Shown piece after piece: positions 8,569 through 17,731 of a stretch of DNA of 64,000 nucleotides (the stretch's first letter is position 1; every line of letters begins with the position of its first letter). The position numbers and the translations under genes were made by a program. This stretch comes from Paracoccaceae bacterium (GTDB taxonomy: Bacteria > Pseudomonadota > Alphaproteobacteria > Rhodobacterales > Rhodobacteraceae): contig JAQWIK010000102.1 of NCBI GenBank assembly GCA_029248915.1, positions 1-64,000 on the forward strand, in the 5' to 3' direction. The notes under the pieces are model-generated. The model saw nothing but the letters and a program-made list of their open reading frames with translations, was not told where the DNA came from and made no database searches.

Positions 8569-9726
8569 TTAAAATCTTGCTTTACTAAATTTCCTTGAGA
8601 TTAATTCTTTCATAACCTCATTCGTTCCTCCATAGATCCGCTGAACTCGTCCGTCAGTCCACATCTCTGCGATATCATATTCTTGCATATAACCGTAACC
8701 GCCGTGTAATTGTAGACATTCGTCTAGAACTTCCCCTTGCGTATCAGAAAGCCAGTATTTAGCCATGGCTGCTTTTTCCACTGTTAAATTTCCTAGCAAA
8801 TGTTCTGCAATACAGTTATCCAAAAATGCACGTGCTACAACTGTCTTTGTTTGACATTCAGCTAGCTTAAACCGTGTGTTTTGGAATTGCATAATGGGTC
8901 CACCAAAGGCTTCTCTTTCATTGCAATATTCTATTGTTCTGGCAACAGCGCCTTCCATAGCGCCGACTGCGCCACACCCAATTATCAACCTTTCTTGAGG
9001 AAGTTGAGCCATCATCTGGTAAAAGCCTTGCCCTTCGTCGCCTCCTAAAATATTTTCTGGTGGTATCTCCACATTCTCAAAAAAAAGCTCAGAAGTGTCA
9101 TTAGAGTGCATACCAACTTTCTCTAAATTCCTACCTCTAGAAAAACCCTCTGCGTTATCTGTTTCGACGACAACTAACGAAGTACCTTTAGACTTTTCAG
9201 ATGGATTTGTTTTAGCTGCGACAATCACTAAATTAGCGTGTTGACCATTGGTAATGAATGTTTTCTGGCCATTTAATCTATAAGAATTACCTTCTTTTAG
9301 CGCACGGGTTTTTAACGATTGTACATCCGATCCCCCCGCTGGTTCGGTCATAGCCAAAGCCCCCACCAATTCGCCGCTTACCATCTTAGGCAGCCATCGT
9401 TTTTTTTGCTCCTCCGTTCCGTAAGCGAGAACATAATGAGCAACAATTCCAGAATGGATGCCATGTCCCCAACTAGCCAGGTTTGCACGACTTGCCGCCA
9501 TTAAAATCACCGCTTCATGTCCAAAATCTCCACTAACGCCGCCATATTCTTCTGGAATTGAAGGACAAAGTAAGCCAAGTTCAGCTGCCTGCTGCCAAGT
9601 TGAGCGATCCATTTCACCTTGCTTTCGCCATCGTTCAAACTGAGGCCGCCATTCATCGGCGATAAACTTAGCTGTCATAGTTTCCAACATTTGATGTTCT
9701 TCGGTCATCCAGTTAGATAAACTCAT
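8569..9726 (-). CDS. Acyl-CoA dehydrogenase (385 aa)
   Basis: This FAD enzyme makes the trans-2 double bond in acyl-CoA and passes electrons to ETF. The normal three-part fold is visible: N-terminal helices, the middle beta domain with [16 protein letters not shown] and [15 protein letters not shown], and the C-terminal helices with [17 protein letters not shown]. The position after YGGTNEV is close to where the catalytic Glu sits in medium/long-chain dehydrogenases, so the active residue is probably this or another Glu nearby. Length and motifs resemble long-chain or isovaleryl-type family members, but chain-length preference cannot be read off. It is 15 bp downstream of the larger paralogue and 12 bp upstream of the GST gene. 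Electron-transfer flavoprotein genes are not in the window. Confidence 0.92.
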   Translation of the reverse strand: MSLSNWMTEEHQMLETMTAKFIADEWRPQFERWRKQGEMDRSTWQQAAELGLLCPSIPEEYGGVSGDFGHEAVILMAASRANLASWGHGIHSGIVAHYVLAYGTEEQKKRWLPKMVSGELVGALAMTEPAGGSDVQSLKTRALKEGNSYRLNGQKTFITNGQHANLVIVAAKTNPSEKSKGTSLVVVETDNAEGFSRGRNLEKVGMHSNDTSELFFENVEIPPENILGGDEGQGFYQMMAQLPQERLIIGCGAVGAMEGAVARTIEYCNEREAFGGPIMQFQNTRFKLAECQTKTVVARAFLDNCIAEHLLGNLTVEKAAMAKYWLSDTQGEVLDECLQLHGGYGYMQEYDIAEMWTDGRVQRIYGGTNEVMKELISRKFSKARF

Positions 9727-9741
9727 CTAATTTTCCTTTAA

Positions 9742-11523
9742 TTAAAATTCGCCTGGTTCTACAGCCATTACACATTCTGCTCCAGATATTATTCGGGCTA
9801 AATGAAGTGAAGTGGCAGGTAAATGCCTGCGCATATAGTATCTGCCGGTTTTTAGCTTTGTCTTATAAAACGCTGCGTCATCCTGATTGGCTGATAAACA
9901 ATTTAGCGCTGACCTAGCCATACGAGCCCACATGTAACCAAGGCAAACGTAGCCGAAAAGGTGCATAAAATCATTTGATCCGGCTAATACATTCAAAGGG
10001 TTTTTTTGACCATTTTTTAGAAAGTATTCACCCGCAGATTGTAAATCAGAAACTCCTTTTGAAAGAGGTTTAAGAAAATCAAGTTGAAAATTTCCATCTT
10101 GGCTCTCATTTTCTTTAATAAATTTAGCAAGTAGTGCGAAAAATTCTAAAATATATTTCCCGTTATCTTGTGGCAGTTTTCTGCCAACTAAATCTAAAGC
10201 TTGGATGCCATTAGCGCCCTCATAAATCATAGCAATTCGTGCGTCGCGTACGTATTGGGACATACCCCATTCTTCTATATAGCCATGCCCTCCAAAAATT
10301 TGTTGTGCTTGGACAGTCATTTCAAAGCCCTTGTCTGTGAGAAAACCTTTAATAACTGGGGTAAGTAAGCTTATTAGGCCATTGGTAGAATTTCCATCTG
10401 AACGTGAAGTTTCATCAATTAACTGAGCACCCCAAAAGGTGAATGCACGGGCACCTTCAACAAAGCTTTTTTGGTCCATAAGGCTTCTTCTAATATCTGG
10501 ATGAACAATTATTGGATCTGCGGAGCCCTTTTGGTCACTTTTCCCTAAAAAATTTTTGCCTTGAAGACGGTCTTGGGAATAGGCGATTGCATTTTGAAGA
10601 GCTACCTCTGCTTGTGAATAACCCTGCAAACCTACGCCTAACCTGGCTTCATTCATCATTGTGAACATAGCTCGCATTCCCTTGTGTTCATCACCGATTA
10701 AAAACCCTGAAGCACCATCGTAATTCATAACACAGGTAGAGTTTCCGTGAATGCCCATTTTATCTTCTATTTTTCCTACAGATAATTTATTTCGCTCTCC
10801 TAGGGATCCATCTTCTTCCACTAACACCTTAGGAACTATGAACATAGAAATACCTTTTATACCGTCAGGCCCACCTGGTATTTTGGCTAAGACCAAATGA
10901 ATTATATTTTCCGATAAATCGTGATCTCCTGCTGATATAAATATTTTTTGGCCAGTAATTTTATAAGTACCATCTTCCAGAGGTTCAGCTTTAGTTCGCA
11001 TCAATCCCAAGTCTGTTCCACACTGAGGTTCGGTTAAGTTCATTGTCCCTGTCCACTCGCAGGTAACAAGTTTTGGTAAATATTTTGATTTTTGTTGATC
11101 CGTACCGTGTGTGTGGATTGCAGAATAGGCGCCATGTGTAAGGCCATGATACATGCCAAAAGCCATATTAGAAGAAGCCATCATTTCTCCAATGGCAGTA
11201 CCGAGAATGTAGGGCAATCCTTGTCCACCATATTCGGTATCACAATCAACAGTTGTCCAGCCATCTGCTCTAATTTTATCAAATGCTTCTTTGAAGCCTC
11301 TTGGGGTTCTGACTATGCCATTTTCTAGCAAGCAGCCTTGGGTATCTCCGACCTGGTTCAAAGGAAAAAGAATATCAGAACAGATCTTACCTGCTTCGTT
11401 AAGAATACTTGTAAGAAATTCATTATCTAAATCTTTATATCCTGGAATTTTCGAATTATGTACTTCTAAGACATCGTTGAAAATAAATTCCATGTCTCGG
11501 AGTGGTGCTTTATAAACTGACAT
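9742..11523 (-). CDS. Large acyl-CoA dehydrogenase with extra C-terminal domain (DmdC-like family)
   Basis: A 593-residue flavin dehydrogenase with the core acyl-CoA dehydrogenase fold ([29 protein letters not shown]; the catalytic segment [16 protein letters not shown] with its Glu) followed by a ~130-residue helical C-terminal extension typical of the acyl-CoA_dh_C group. This group includes DmdC, the 3-methylmercaptopropionyl-CoA dehydrogenase of the DMSP demethylation pathway, as well as general long-chain enzymes. N-terminal [17 protein letters not shown] matches that family. Its place at the head of the beta-oxidation operon, right after merR, suggests fatty or branched acid oxidation; a DMSP role is possible but no dmdA or dmdD is in the window. 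The substrate is unresolved. Confidence 0.9.
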   Translation of the reverse strand: MSVYKAPLRDMEFIFNDVLEVHNSKIPGYKDLDNEFLTSILNEAGKICSDILFPLNQVGDTQGCLLENGIVRTPRGFKEAFDKIRADGWTTVDCDTEYGGQGLPYILGTAIGEMMASSNMAFGMYHGLTHGAYSAIHTHGTDQQKSKYLPKLVTCEWTGTMNLTEPQCGTDLGLMRTKAEPLEDGTYKITGQKIFISAGDHDLSENIIHLVLAKIPGGPDGIKGISMFIVPKVLVEEDGSLGERNKLSVGKIEDKMGIHGNSTCVMNYDGASGFLIGDEHKGMRAMFTMMNEARLGVGLQGYSQAEVALQNAIAYSQDRLQGKNFLGKSDQKGSADPIIVHPDIRRSLMDQKSFVEGARAFTFWGAQLIDETSRSDGNSTNGLISLLTPVIKGFLTDKGFEMTVQAQQIFGGHGYIEEWGMSQYVRDARIAMIYEGANGIQALDLVGRKLPQDNGKYILEFFALLAKFIKENESQDGNFQLDFLKPLSKGVSDLQSAGEYFLKNGQKNPLNVLAGSNDFMHLFGYVCLGYMWARMARSALNCLSANQDDAAFYKTKLKTGRYYMRRHLPATSLHLARIISGAECVMAVEPGEF

Positions 11524-11535
11524 ATATTTATCCTC

Positions 11536-11931
11536 TTATATTCTTTTTTCTAAACCCATTGAGCTGATAAGCTCTTTACCCCAATGTATTTGTTGCTCTA
11601 GCTCTTTGATTGTCTCTTCTATTTCATCGCGCTGCTCTTCTAGATCGTTAAGTTTATTTTTTGCTAATTCGTAGGTGCGCAAAAGTTGGGTTTGTTGTTT
11701 GTCACCCATATCGTACATTTCCAACAGTTGACGGATGTCTTCGAGTGAAAACCCAAACCGCTTTCCTCTTAGAATAAGTTTTAATCTACCCCTGCATTTT
11801 TTTGTAAACAATCTTTTGTGACCCTGACGCGTGGGAAAAAGAAGTTCTTTAGACTCATAAAAACGCAAAGTTCTCGGAGTTACATTAAACTGGTCACACA
11901 TTTCTCTAATATTCCAAAAATCTTGATGCAA
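11536..11931 (-). CDS. MerR-family transcriptional regulator (operon-proximal copy)
   Basis: A 131-residue MerR-type regulator: winged HTH at residues ~7-75 (CDQFNVTPRTLRFYESKELL; LRGKRFGFSLEDIRQLLEMY) and a C-terminal coiled-coil dimerisation helix. No ligand-binding domain and no metal-binding cysteines follow, unlike MerR or SoxR. It starts with TTG (11931) behind a strong GGAGG 5 nt upstream. Only 12 bp separate it from the large acyl-CoA dehydrogenase, so it likely leads and regulates the beta-oxidation operon. The short MerR regulators LiuR and its relatives control branched-chain and fatty acyl-CoA catabolism, which fits; the assignment to that group is inference. It is a clear paralogue of the next gene. 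Confidence 0.9.
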   Translation of the reverse strand: MHQDFWNIREMCDQFNVTPRTLRFYESKELLFPTRQGHKRLFTKKCRGRLKLILRGKRFGFSLEDIRQLLEMYDMGDKQQTQLLRTYELAKNKLNDLEEQRDEIEETIKELEQQIHWGKELISSMGLEKRI

Positions 11932-11985
11932 AACAGCCTCCTAAAAGCAAATCAGGCCAATCATTACAAAATATTTTTGAATAAG

Positions 11986-12015
11986 TTAACGTTGACGTAA
12001 AGGAACTTTACGTCA
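11986..12015. promoter_or_regulatory. Candidate MerR operator with three ACGT cores
   Basis: TTAACGTTGACGTAAA at 11986-12001 is an imperfect dyad of two ACGT cores 6 bp apart, the general form of LiuR-type MerR sites as I recall them. It overlaps a perfect 10-bp inverted repeat, TGACGTAAAG (11993-12002), GAA, CTTTACGTCA (12006-12015). The element lies 55 bp upstream of the first merR TTG and covers the stop codon of the second merR gene. Likely role: autoregulation and control of the downstream beta-oxidation operon. The 23-nt repeat followed by a T run could alternatively form a plus-strand hairpin. Confidence 0.55.
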
Positions 12016-12390
12016 TTTTTTTGGATGTAAGGTTTTTGAGGTTATTTTCCTTAAATTTTCTAGTTCTTCAAGAGTTTCGGCCAATTGTATCTGTTGTTCT
12101 TTGAGTTCTTTCAATTTACGTTCGGCCATTTTAAGAAAGACTTCCATCTGGGCTTCAGTTCCGTCTTGATCATAAATTAATAACCATTGTCTTAATTCTT
12201 CAAGTTGGAAGCCAAAGTTTCGCCCGCGCAATATTAAGGTCATGCGGGCGCATTCTCGAGCTCCATAAAAACGCGAGCGACCCTGTCTTTCAGGAGATAA
12301 TAGCTCGATATATTCATAATATCTAAGAGTTCTAGGTGTGACTTCAAACTTTGAGCACATTTCTTTGAACGTAAGTCTAACATCGCTCAT
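12013..12390 (-). CDS. MerR-family transcriptional regulator (second tandem copy)
   Basis: A 125-residue MerR protein with HTH CSKFEVTPRTLRYYEYIELL and LRGRNFGFQLEELRQWL followed by a C-terminal coiled coil; no sensor domain. It is clearly paralogous to the gene 81 bp downstream, sharing VTPRTLR, LILRG and the FGF-x-LE-x-x-RQ core. Its ATG (12390) is 98 bp from the divergent thioesterase gene, so it may regulate both directions. Two adjacent, diverged copies suggest two inducers or a heterodimer. The specific ligand is unknown. Confidence 0.9.
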   Translation of the reverse strand: MSDVRLTFKEMCSKFEVTPRTLRYYEYIELLSPERQGRSRFYGARECARMTLILRGRNFGFQLEELRQWLLIYDQDGTEAQMEVFLKMAERKLKELKEQQIQLAETLEELENLRKITSKTLHPKK

Positions 12391-12487
12391 ATATACCGTG
12401 CCTTTGCTTATAAATCGTTATATCTTTTGTTAAAGCAACTGGTCTGTTTGTTCAAATCGCTTATAAGACGCTCTAGTTAATTAGTTT

Positions 12488-12919
12488 ATGAAAAAAAATA
12501 TGATAGAAAAGAAAAAAAAAGCAGTTCGAGATTTTTTTGCTATTTTGCCGCACTCACAAAGTTTGGGTATGGGAATTGATTTTATAAGAGATGGTGAGGT
12601 TGGTATGAGTATGCCCTACGATAGTAGGTTGATCGGCGATCCTCAAACTAAAGTTATCCATGGAGGTGCTGTATTTGCGCTTTTAGATACGTGTTGTGGT
12701 GCAGCAGCAATGTCACATCCAGATCAGGTGGGTCCAACAGCAACAATTGATTTAAGAGTTGACTACATGCGACCGGCTGCACCTAATCAAAGAATTAAAG
12801 CTATCGCTACATGCTATAATTTGACTAAAAACGTTGCCTTTGTGAGGGCAGTTGCTTTGGATGATAACGAAAAAAAACCGGTTGCTATGGCGGCGGGTGC
12901 GTTTGTGACGGGGAACTAG
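12488..12919 (+). CDS. PaaI-family hotdog thioesterase (first copy)
   Basis: A 143-residue single-domain hotdog-fold acyl-CoA thioesterase. The active-site region is VIHGGAVFALLDTCCGAAA: the HGG segment plus an Asp on the central helix, the PaaI arrangement. TIDLRVDYMRPA forms a typical core strand. PaaI proteins hydrolyse stalled or excess aryl- or acyl-CoAs and recycle CoA. It is divergent from the merR genes, with its paralogue 3 bp downstream, and so probably forms a CoA-recycling partner to the beta-oxidation block. The exact acyl group is not readable. The N-terminal lysine-rich stretch is unremarkable, and the start ATG lacks a strong Shine-Dalgarno. Confidence 0.88.
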   Translation: MKKNMIEKKKKAVRDFFAILPHSQSLGMGIDFIRDGEVGMSMPYDSRLIGDPQTKVIHGGAVFALLDTCCGAAAMSHPDQVGPTATIDLRVDYMRPAAPNQRIKAIATCYNLTKNVAFVRAVALDDNEKKPVAMAAGAFVTGN

Positions 12920-12922
12920 CCT

Positions 12923-13429
12923 ATGGTAAAACTTTCTCCAGAACCGGTGGCTTTGATTAAAAAAAGAAGAAATGAAGCTTTATCAAAGTTAATTGAAAGC
13001 ATTCCTTATATATCTTTTTTAGGCGTTGGCTTTGATAGAAGAGGTGATGAAATCACGGCTATACTACCTTTTAACGAAAATTTGATCGGCAATCCTAGTC
13101 TTCCTGCGCTACATGGGGGTTCGATTGCAGCATTTTTAGAAATAAGTGCGATTATTGAGCTTAGTTGGATGCAAATCTGGCGTCAAATTGAAGATCCTGA
13201 TCCCTCAACTGGTTCTCCAAAAGATTTAGGGGACATTTCTCTCCCTAAGACGATTGATTTTTCTGTTGATTATTTAAGAAGTGGTCTTCCCAGAGATGCA
13301 TATGCTCGTGCTACAGTTAATAGAGCTGGAAGACGATATTCATCAGTGCATGTTGAGGCCTGGCAAGATAACCGCAATAAATTATTTGCTCAAGGAACTG
13401 GACACTTTTTGATGCCAGTAAAAAATTGA
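12923..13429 (+). CDS. PaaI-family hotdog thioesterase (second copy)
   Basis: A 168-residue paralogue of the preceding gene, 3 bp downstream. The active-site helix reads ALHGGSIAAFLEISAII, so a Glu sits where copy one has Asp; TIDFSVDYLRSGLPRDAYARA is the core strand. It carries an insertion, roughly residues 85-110 (RQIEDPDPSTGSPKDLGD), that the first copy lacks. Both acidic residues occur in active hotdog enzymes, so activity is expected. Tandem thioesterases that differ in the pocket suggest different acyl-CoA substrates or a hetero-oligomer. Function beyond acyl-CoA hydrolysis is not known. Confidence 0.85.
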   Translation: MVKLSPEPVALIKKRRNEALSKLIESIPYISFLGVGFDRRGDEITAILPFNENLIGNPSLPALHGGSIAAFLEISAIIELSWMQIWRQIEDPDPSTGSPKDLGDISLPKTIDFSVDYLRSGLPRDAYARATVNRAGRRYSSVHVEAWQDNRNKLFAQGTGHFLMPVKN

Positions 13430-13441
13430 ATCGTAGAGTTT

Positions 13442-14746
13442 TTGAAACAAGATATCACAAACAAAAGAGTTCTCGCGATAGCAATACCAATTGTGCTATC
13501 CAATATAACAGTTCCAATATTAGGAGCAGTTGACACAGCTGTAGTTGGCCAACTGGGGAAAGCTGCCCCAGTGGCAGCTGTTGGCGTTGGTGCAATTATC
13601 ATAACTTCATTTTACTGGCTTTTTGGCTTTCTTAGAATGGGTACAACAGGTCTTGTAGCACAAGCTGTTGGGTCTGAAGATGAAAGTGAAATTCGGTCAT
13701 ATTTACTTAGAGCGTTAATTTTAGGATTTTCCGCAGGCCTTCTTATATTTCTACTAAGAACGCCATTAGTGGCAATCGGGTTTTGGTTTTCTCCAGCCTC
13801 TATCCAAGTAGAGGAATTAGCAAACAAATACGTTTCTATAAGGGTCTGGAGTGCACCTGCTGCGATTAGTTTATATGGTATAGTTGGTTGGTTAATAGCA
13901 CTAGAAAGAACGAAGAGCGTTCTTATCCTTCAGTTTTTTATGAATGGAGTAAATATTTTATTAGATATTTGGTTTGTATTGGGATTTAATTGGGGAGTTG
14001 AAGGTGTTGCAATTGCAACAGTCATTGCTGAAATCTCAGCGTTAATTCTGGGACTTTTCCTTTGTTACGACCGCTTCAAAGATAATTCGTGGCCAAGCCT
14101 CCAAGCAATATTTTCAACCGAGCGATTAAAAAATATGCTTTTAATCAACCTTGATATACTACTTCGCTCGATAATGTTGGAAGTAATTTTTGTTTCCTTT
14201 CTTCTATATGGAGGGAAATTTGGAGATGTAAAATTAGCGGCCAATCAGATATTGCTTCAGTTTCTTCATATTGCAGCCCATGGCCTTGATGGCTTTGCGT
14301 TTGCTGCTGAAACATTGGTTGGCCAAGCATTTGGTAGAAAGGACCGAACTGTTTTGCGAAAAAGTGTGAAAGTTACATCAAAACTTGCATTTTTATTGTG
14401 CTGCATAATGGCAATCATCTTCTTTTTAACTGGCTCATCTTTAATTGATGTAATGACTACAGCTGAAGACGTCCGATCGGAAGCTAAGAGCTATATTGTC
14501 TTCATAGTTTTAGTCCCAATCTTAGGAGTGTCGGCATATATGTTGGATGGAATTTTTGTGGGAGCAATGAAAACTAAAGATATGCGTAATATGATGTTTA
14601 TTAGCTTGATTTTTTACATTTTAGCTTTGATTTTGTTGGTGCCGCATTTTGGAAATATTGGGCTTTGGTTGGCTTTGCTTATTTCATTTGTTGTTCGTGG
14701 AGTAACCCTAACATTACGTTACCCAAGCTTAGAAAAATCAATTTAG
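13442..14746 (+). CDS. MATE-family efflux transporter (DinF-like)
   Basis: A 434-residue inner-membrane protein with about 12 hydrophobic helices arranged as two similar halves, the MATE plan. N-terminal motifs RVLAIAIPIVLSNITVPILGAVDTAVVGQLG and the mid-chain HGLDGFAFAAETLVGQAFG are typical of the DinF branch of Na+- or H+-coupled multidrug/toxin exporters. It begins with TTG at 13442, 12 bp after the thioesterase stop, so it is probably translated from the same transcript. Cargo is unknown; export of acyl or aromatic compounds can only be guessed from the neighbours. Confidence 0.9.
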   Translation: MKQDITNKRVLAIAIPIVLSNITVPILGAVDTAVVGQLGKAAPVAAVGVGAIIITSFYWLFGFLRMGTTGLVAQAVGSEDESEIRSYLLRALILGFSAGLLIFLLRTPLVAIGFWFSPASIQVEELANKYVSIRVWSAPAAISLYGIVGWLIALERTKSVLILQFFMNGVNILLDIWFVLGFNWGVEGVAIATVIAEISALILGLFLCYDRFKDNSWPSLQAIFSTERLKNMLLINLDILLRSIMLEVIFVSFLLYGGKFGDVKLAANQILLQFLHIAAHGLDGFAFAAETLVGQAFGRKDRTVLRKSVKVTSKLAFLLCCIMAIIFFLTGSSLIDVMTTAEDVRSEAKSYIVFIVLVPILGVSAYMLDGIFVGAMKTKDMRNMMFISLIFYILALILLVPHFGNIGLWLALLISFVVRGVTLTLRYPSLEKSI

Positions 14747-14823
14747 GAATTATTCTAAGCGTATTAAATTTGTTTTTTGAAGCAAAACTTGACCTTTTTA
14801 TTAAAGTTCGTCATTTGGCAAGC

Positions 14824-15159
14824 ATGTTAATCTTTAAGCTTTTCAGGAAAGACGAGTGGCTACAATTTAAAGCATCAGGTAAAACTGACGGTGCACCCAT
14901 TGATATGGCAGACGGTTTCATTCATTTTTCTAAGGCTAGTCAAGTACAAGAAACAGCGGCAAAGCATTTTAAAGGCGAAAAAAATCTGGTTCTTGTTTCG
15001 TGTGATGCGGATAATTTGAAACAAGATCTGAAGTGGGAAATATCAAGAGGAGGAGATTTATTTCCTCATCTTTATCGCCAATTATTATTTGAAGACATTA
15101 TATCTAAAATCGAGATACCAAAAATAAAAGGTACCCATAAATTTCCGGATATCTTTTAA
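14824..15159 (+). CDS. DUF952 family protein
   Basis: A 111-residue cytosolic protein of unknown function. Features of the DUF952 family are visible: LIFKLFRKDEWLQFKASG at the start, the conserved DGFIHFSKASQVQETAAKHF block, the strand ENLVLVSCD-like segment NLVLVSCDADNL, and FPHLYRQL near the end. The track ORF begins at 14665, inside the MATE gene; I chose ATG 14824, which gives the normal family length and removes the overlap. Its stop overlaps the pyrD start by one base (TAATG), so the two are translationally coupled. Confidence 0.85.
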   Translation: MLIFKLFRKDEWLQFKASGKTDGAPIDMADGFIHFSKASQVQETAAKHFKGEKNLVLVSCDADNLKQDLKWEISRGGDLFPHLYRQLLFEDIISKIEIPKIKGTHKFPDIF

Positions 15160-16217
15160 TGAGTTTTTTTGAAAATGCTGGGTTAAAATTATTAAGGCTT
15201 TCAAACCCTGAATTTTCTCATAACATCGCCATTAAAGCTCTGAATTTAGGGTTAGCTTCAAAGTCTGAGACCTTGGTTTTTGATAACTTAAAAACATCAA
15301 TATGTGGTTTGAAAATTGATAACCCCATTGGTTTAGCAGCTGGATTTGATAAAAATGCAGAGGCAGTGGATCCCTTGCTCAGGTGTGGTTTCGGTTTCAT
15401 CGAAGTGGGTGCAATAACGCCCAAACCACAACCAGGAAACCCTAAGCCCAGATTGTTTCGTTTACCAGAAGATCAAGCAGTTATTAATAGGTTTGGTTTT
15501 AACAATTTAGGCATGGAAATGGCATCGGCACGATTAGCGAGACGATCAGCAAAAGGCATCGTTGGCATCAACCTGGGCGCAAATAAAAATAGTGAAGATA
15601 GAATAAAAGATTACGTAAAAGTTTTGAAGTGTTGTGGACCTTTTGTTGATTTCGCAACAATTAACGTAAGTAGTCCTAACACTGAAAATTTAAGGGATCT
15701 TCAAGAAAAAGATTCTTTGAAAATTTTGTTAGATCAAGTCATGGAGTGTCGTGATAATCTCAAAGTTAAAGTTCCTATTTTTCTAAAAATTTCTCCAGAT
15801 CTTTCTTTAAATCAAATTGATGATATCGCGGAAATCGCACTCAAAGTGAATATTGATGCAATTGTGGCTACTAATACAACTTTAGATCGTCAAGGTATTA
15901 AAAGTAGAATAAAAAATGAAAAAGGTGGCCTGTCAGGTAAGCCATTATTTTCCAAATCTACCTGGGTACTGGCACATTTATCAGAACGTTTAGATAATAA
16001 TATACCGCTAATTGGAGTCGGAGGTGTCTCAACTGCAACCGATGCATATCAAAAAATACTCGCCGGCGCGTCAGCTGTTCAGCTCTATACGGGTCTGGTA
16101 TATCGTGGCTTAGGTTTGATTTCTGAGATTAACAAGGAGCTGAGCGCGATTTTATCAAGAAAAGGAATTGATCGCCTAACAGACGTAGTTGGTAAGGAGC
16201 GGAATAACTTTTTATAG
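15159..16217 (+). CDS. pyrD: Dihydroorotate dehydrogenase (quinone), class 2
   Basis: PyrD oxidises dihydroorotate to orotate in pyrimidine synthesis and reduces membrane ubiquinone. The 352-residue length and an N-terminal helical segment before the barrel indicate class 2, membrane-associated. FMN barrel motifs are DNPIGLAAGFDKNAEAV, GFGFIEVGAITPKPQPGNP, and NVSSPNTENLRDLQ with the catalytic Ser (about residue 171); GVGGVSTATDAYQKILAGASAVQLYTGL is the C-terminal phosphate-binding part. The ATG overlaps the DUF952 stop. It is convergent with glyA across a hairpin. Confidence 0.96.
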   Translation: MSFFENAGLKLLRLSNPEFSHNIAIKALNLGLASKSETLVFDNLKTSICGLKIDNPIGLAAGFDKNAEAVDPLLRCGFGFIEVGAITPKPQPGNPKPRLFRLPEDQAVINRFGFNNLGMEMASARLARRSAKGIVGINLGANKNSEDRIKDYVKVLKCCGPFVDFATINVSSPNTENLRDLQEKDSLKILLDQVMECRDNLKVKVPIFLKISPDLSLNQIDDIAEIALKVNIDAIVATNTTLDRQGIKSRIKNEKGGLSGKPLFSKSTWVLAHLSERLDNNIPLIGVGGVSTATDAYQKILAGASAVQLYTGLVYRGLGLISEINKELSAILSRKGIDRLTDVVGKERNNFL

Positions 16218-16226
16218 GTTGTGGAG

Positions 16227-16253
16227 AAAAAGGGATTGTGAGGATCCCCTTTT
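16227..16253. terminator. Bidirectional hairpin between pyrD and glyA
   Basis: AAAAAGGGAT (16227-16236) pairs with ATCCCCTTTT (16244-16253), allowing one bulged base, around a short loop. It is flanked by A and T runs so that either strand gives a stem ending in U residues. It sits in the 45-bp gap between two convergent genes, the expected place for a shared terminator. Confidence 0.65.
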
Positions 16254-16262
16254 ACGATAATT

Positions 16263-17561
16263 CTAGAGATTTGGGTAAAGGGGATATTTAGCACAAAGCA
16301 CTGCGACCTCGGACCTAACCTTCTCCTCAACAGCATGGTTTCCTTCTTCACCATTTAAGGCCAAACCGTCAACAACTTCAATAATCCAACGGGCGATTTG
16401 GCGAAAGTCATCTTCGTCAAAGCCACGCGTTGTTCCTGCGGGCGATCCCAATCTGATACCCGATGTTACAGCTGGCTTTTCGGGGTCAAAAGGTACACCA
16501 TTTTTGTTGCAAGTAATGTAGGCTCGTTCCAGAGCCTTTTCACTTGCATTCCCTTTAACACCCTTCGGTCGTAAATCGACTAATAAAACATGTGTGTCAG
16601 TGCCATGCGTTACGGTGTCTAGTCCGCCCTTTATCAGCTCGTCTGACAATGCCTGAGCATTCTTAATTACTTGTTTAATATAATGCTTGAAGTCTGGCTT
16701 TAGTGCTTCTCCAAAGGCGACGGCCTTAGCTGCTATGACATGCATTAATGGGCCACCTTGAATACCCGGGAATATAGCGGAATTAAATTTTTTTGCTAAG
16801 TCCGCATCATTTGTTAGGATCATGCCTCCCCGTGGGCCACGGAGTGTTTTATGTGTTGTTGTAGTTGCGACGTGGCAATGTGGAAACGGCGATGGATATT
16901 CCCCAGCAGCTATTAGTCCGGCGAAGTGTGCTACATCTGCTAAAACGTAAGCCCCTACACTATCAGCGATGCTTCTGATCTTCGCAAAATCTATTGTTCT
17001 CGGTATTGCTGACCCGCCTGCGATAATTAATTTTGGTTTATGTTCTTTTGCCAGTTCCTCGATTTGATCATAGTCGATTAGATTATCTTGTTTTCTAACA
17101 CCATATTGTACTGCATTAAACCATTTCCCTGATTGGTTTGGTTTTGCACCGTGTGTAAGGTGACCCCCTGCGTCCAGTGACATCCCTAAAATTGTATCTC
17201 CAGGTTTAACTAATGCTGTAAATACGCCTTGATTAGCCTGACTTCCGGAATTTGGCTGGACATTCGCGAAATCGCAGTTGAATAATTTGCAGGCACGCTC
17301 AATGGCGAGGTTTTCAGCAACATCAACATACTGACAGCCACCATAGTATCTGCGCCCAGGATAACCTTCAGCATATTTATTTGTTAGAGCACTACCCTGT
17401 GCTTCCATAACAGCTGCCGAAACGATATTTTCGGATGCAATTAACTCAATCTCATTCCGCTGACGGCCTAGTTCTGAAGAGATTGATGCAAATAATTCAG
17501 CATCGCTCTCTGCCAAAGTGTTAGTAAAAAAACCACTATTGTTGTTAAGTTGATCCAACAT
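16263..17561 (-). CDS. glyA: Serine hydroxymethyltransferase
   Basis: GlyA is the PLP enzyme that interconverts serine and glycine while loading 5,10-methylene-tetrahydrofolate, the main source of one-carbon units. The lysine that binds PLP is in [26 protein letters not shown] and [16 protein letters not shown] are the N-terminal substrate and cofactor segments; the C-terminal [18 protein letters not shown] is also conserved. The track begins at TTG 17591, but ATG 17561 has GGGAG 8 nt upstream and gives 432 residues, the family norm. I saw no glycine riboswitch in the 170-bp gap upstream, which also serves divergent nadK. Confidence 0.97.
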   Translation of the reverse strand: MLDQLNNNSGFFTNTLAESDAELFASISSELGRQRNEIELIASENIVSAAVMEAQGSALTNKYAEGYPGRRYYGGCQYVDVAENLAIERACKLFNCDFANVQPNSGSQANQGVFTALVKPGDTILGMSLDAGGHLTHGAKPNQSGKWFNAVQYGVRKQDNLIDYDQIEELAKEHKPKLIIAGGSAIPRTIDFAKIRSIADSVGAYVLADVAHFAGLIAAGEYPSPFPHCHVATTTTHKTLRGPRGGMILTNDADLAKKFNSAIFPGIQGGPLMHVIAAKAVAFGEALKPDFKHYIKQVIKNAQALSDELIKGGLDTVTHGTDTHVLLVDLRPKGVKGNASEKALERAYITCNKNGVPFDPEKPAVTSGIRLGSPAGTTRGFDEDDFRQIARWIIEVVDGLALNGEEGNHAVEEKVRSEVAVLCAKYPLYPNL

Positions 17562-17731
17562 CAAAAAATCTCCCGAGTCGAAGGTCTGCAAGAAGGTCCC
17601 TTACATCATACATTACTAGTAAAAAAGCCTAAAAATAAATTAGTGCAAGAAAATAGCATGTCATCACTGGTACTTTTCGCAAACTTATGCTTGTTTAAAC
17701 AGGTAAATGGATTTCAAAAAGATTAAGTCAA

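Noticed and set aside
11993-12022. Perfect hairpin plus T run read as a plus-strand intrinsic terminator
   Set aside because: No plus-strand gene lies upstream of it (both flanking genes are on the minus strand), so an operator role is more sensible.
14665-15159. Long version of the DUF952 ORF starting inside the MATE gene
   Set aside because: It would overlap MATE by 82 bp and add an unconserved N-terminus; ATG 14824 gives the normal family length.
17562-17731. Glycine or SAM riboswitch upstream of glyA
   Set aside because: I could not find the conserved core elements or paired stems; the gap looks like an ordinary divergent promoter region.
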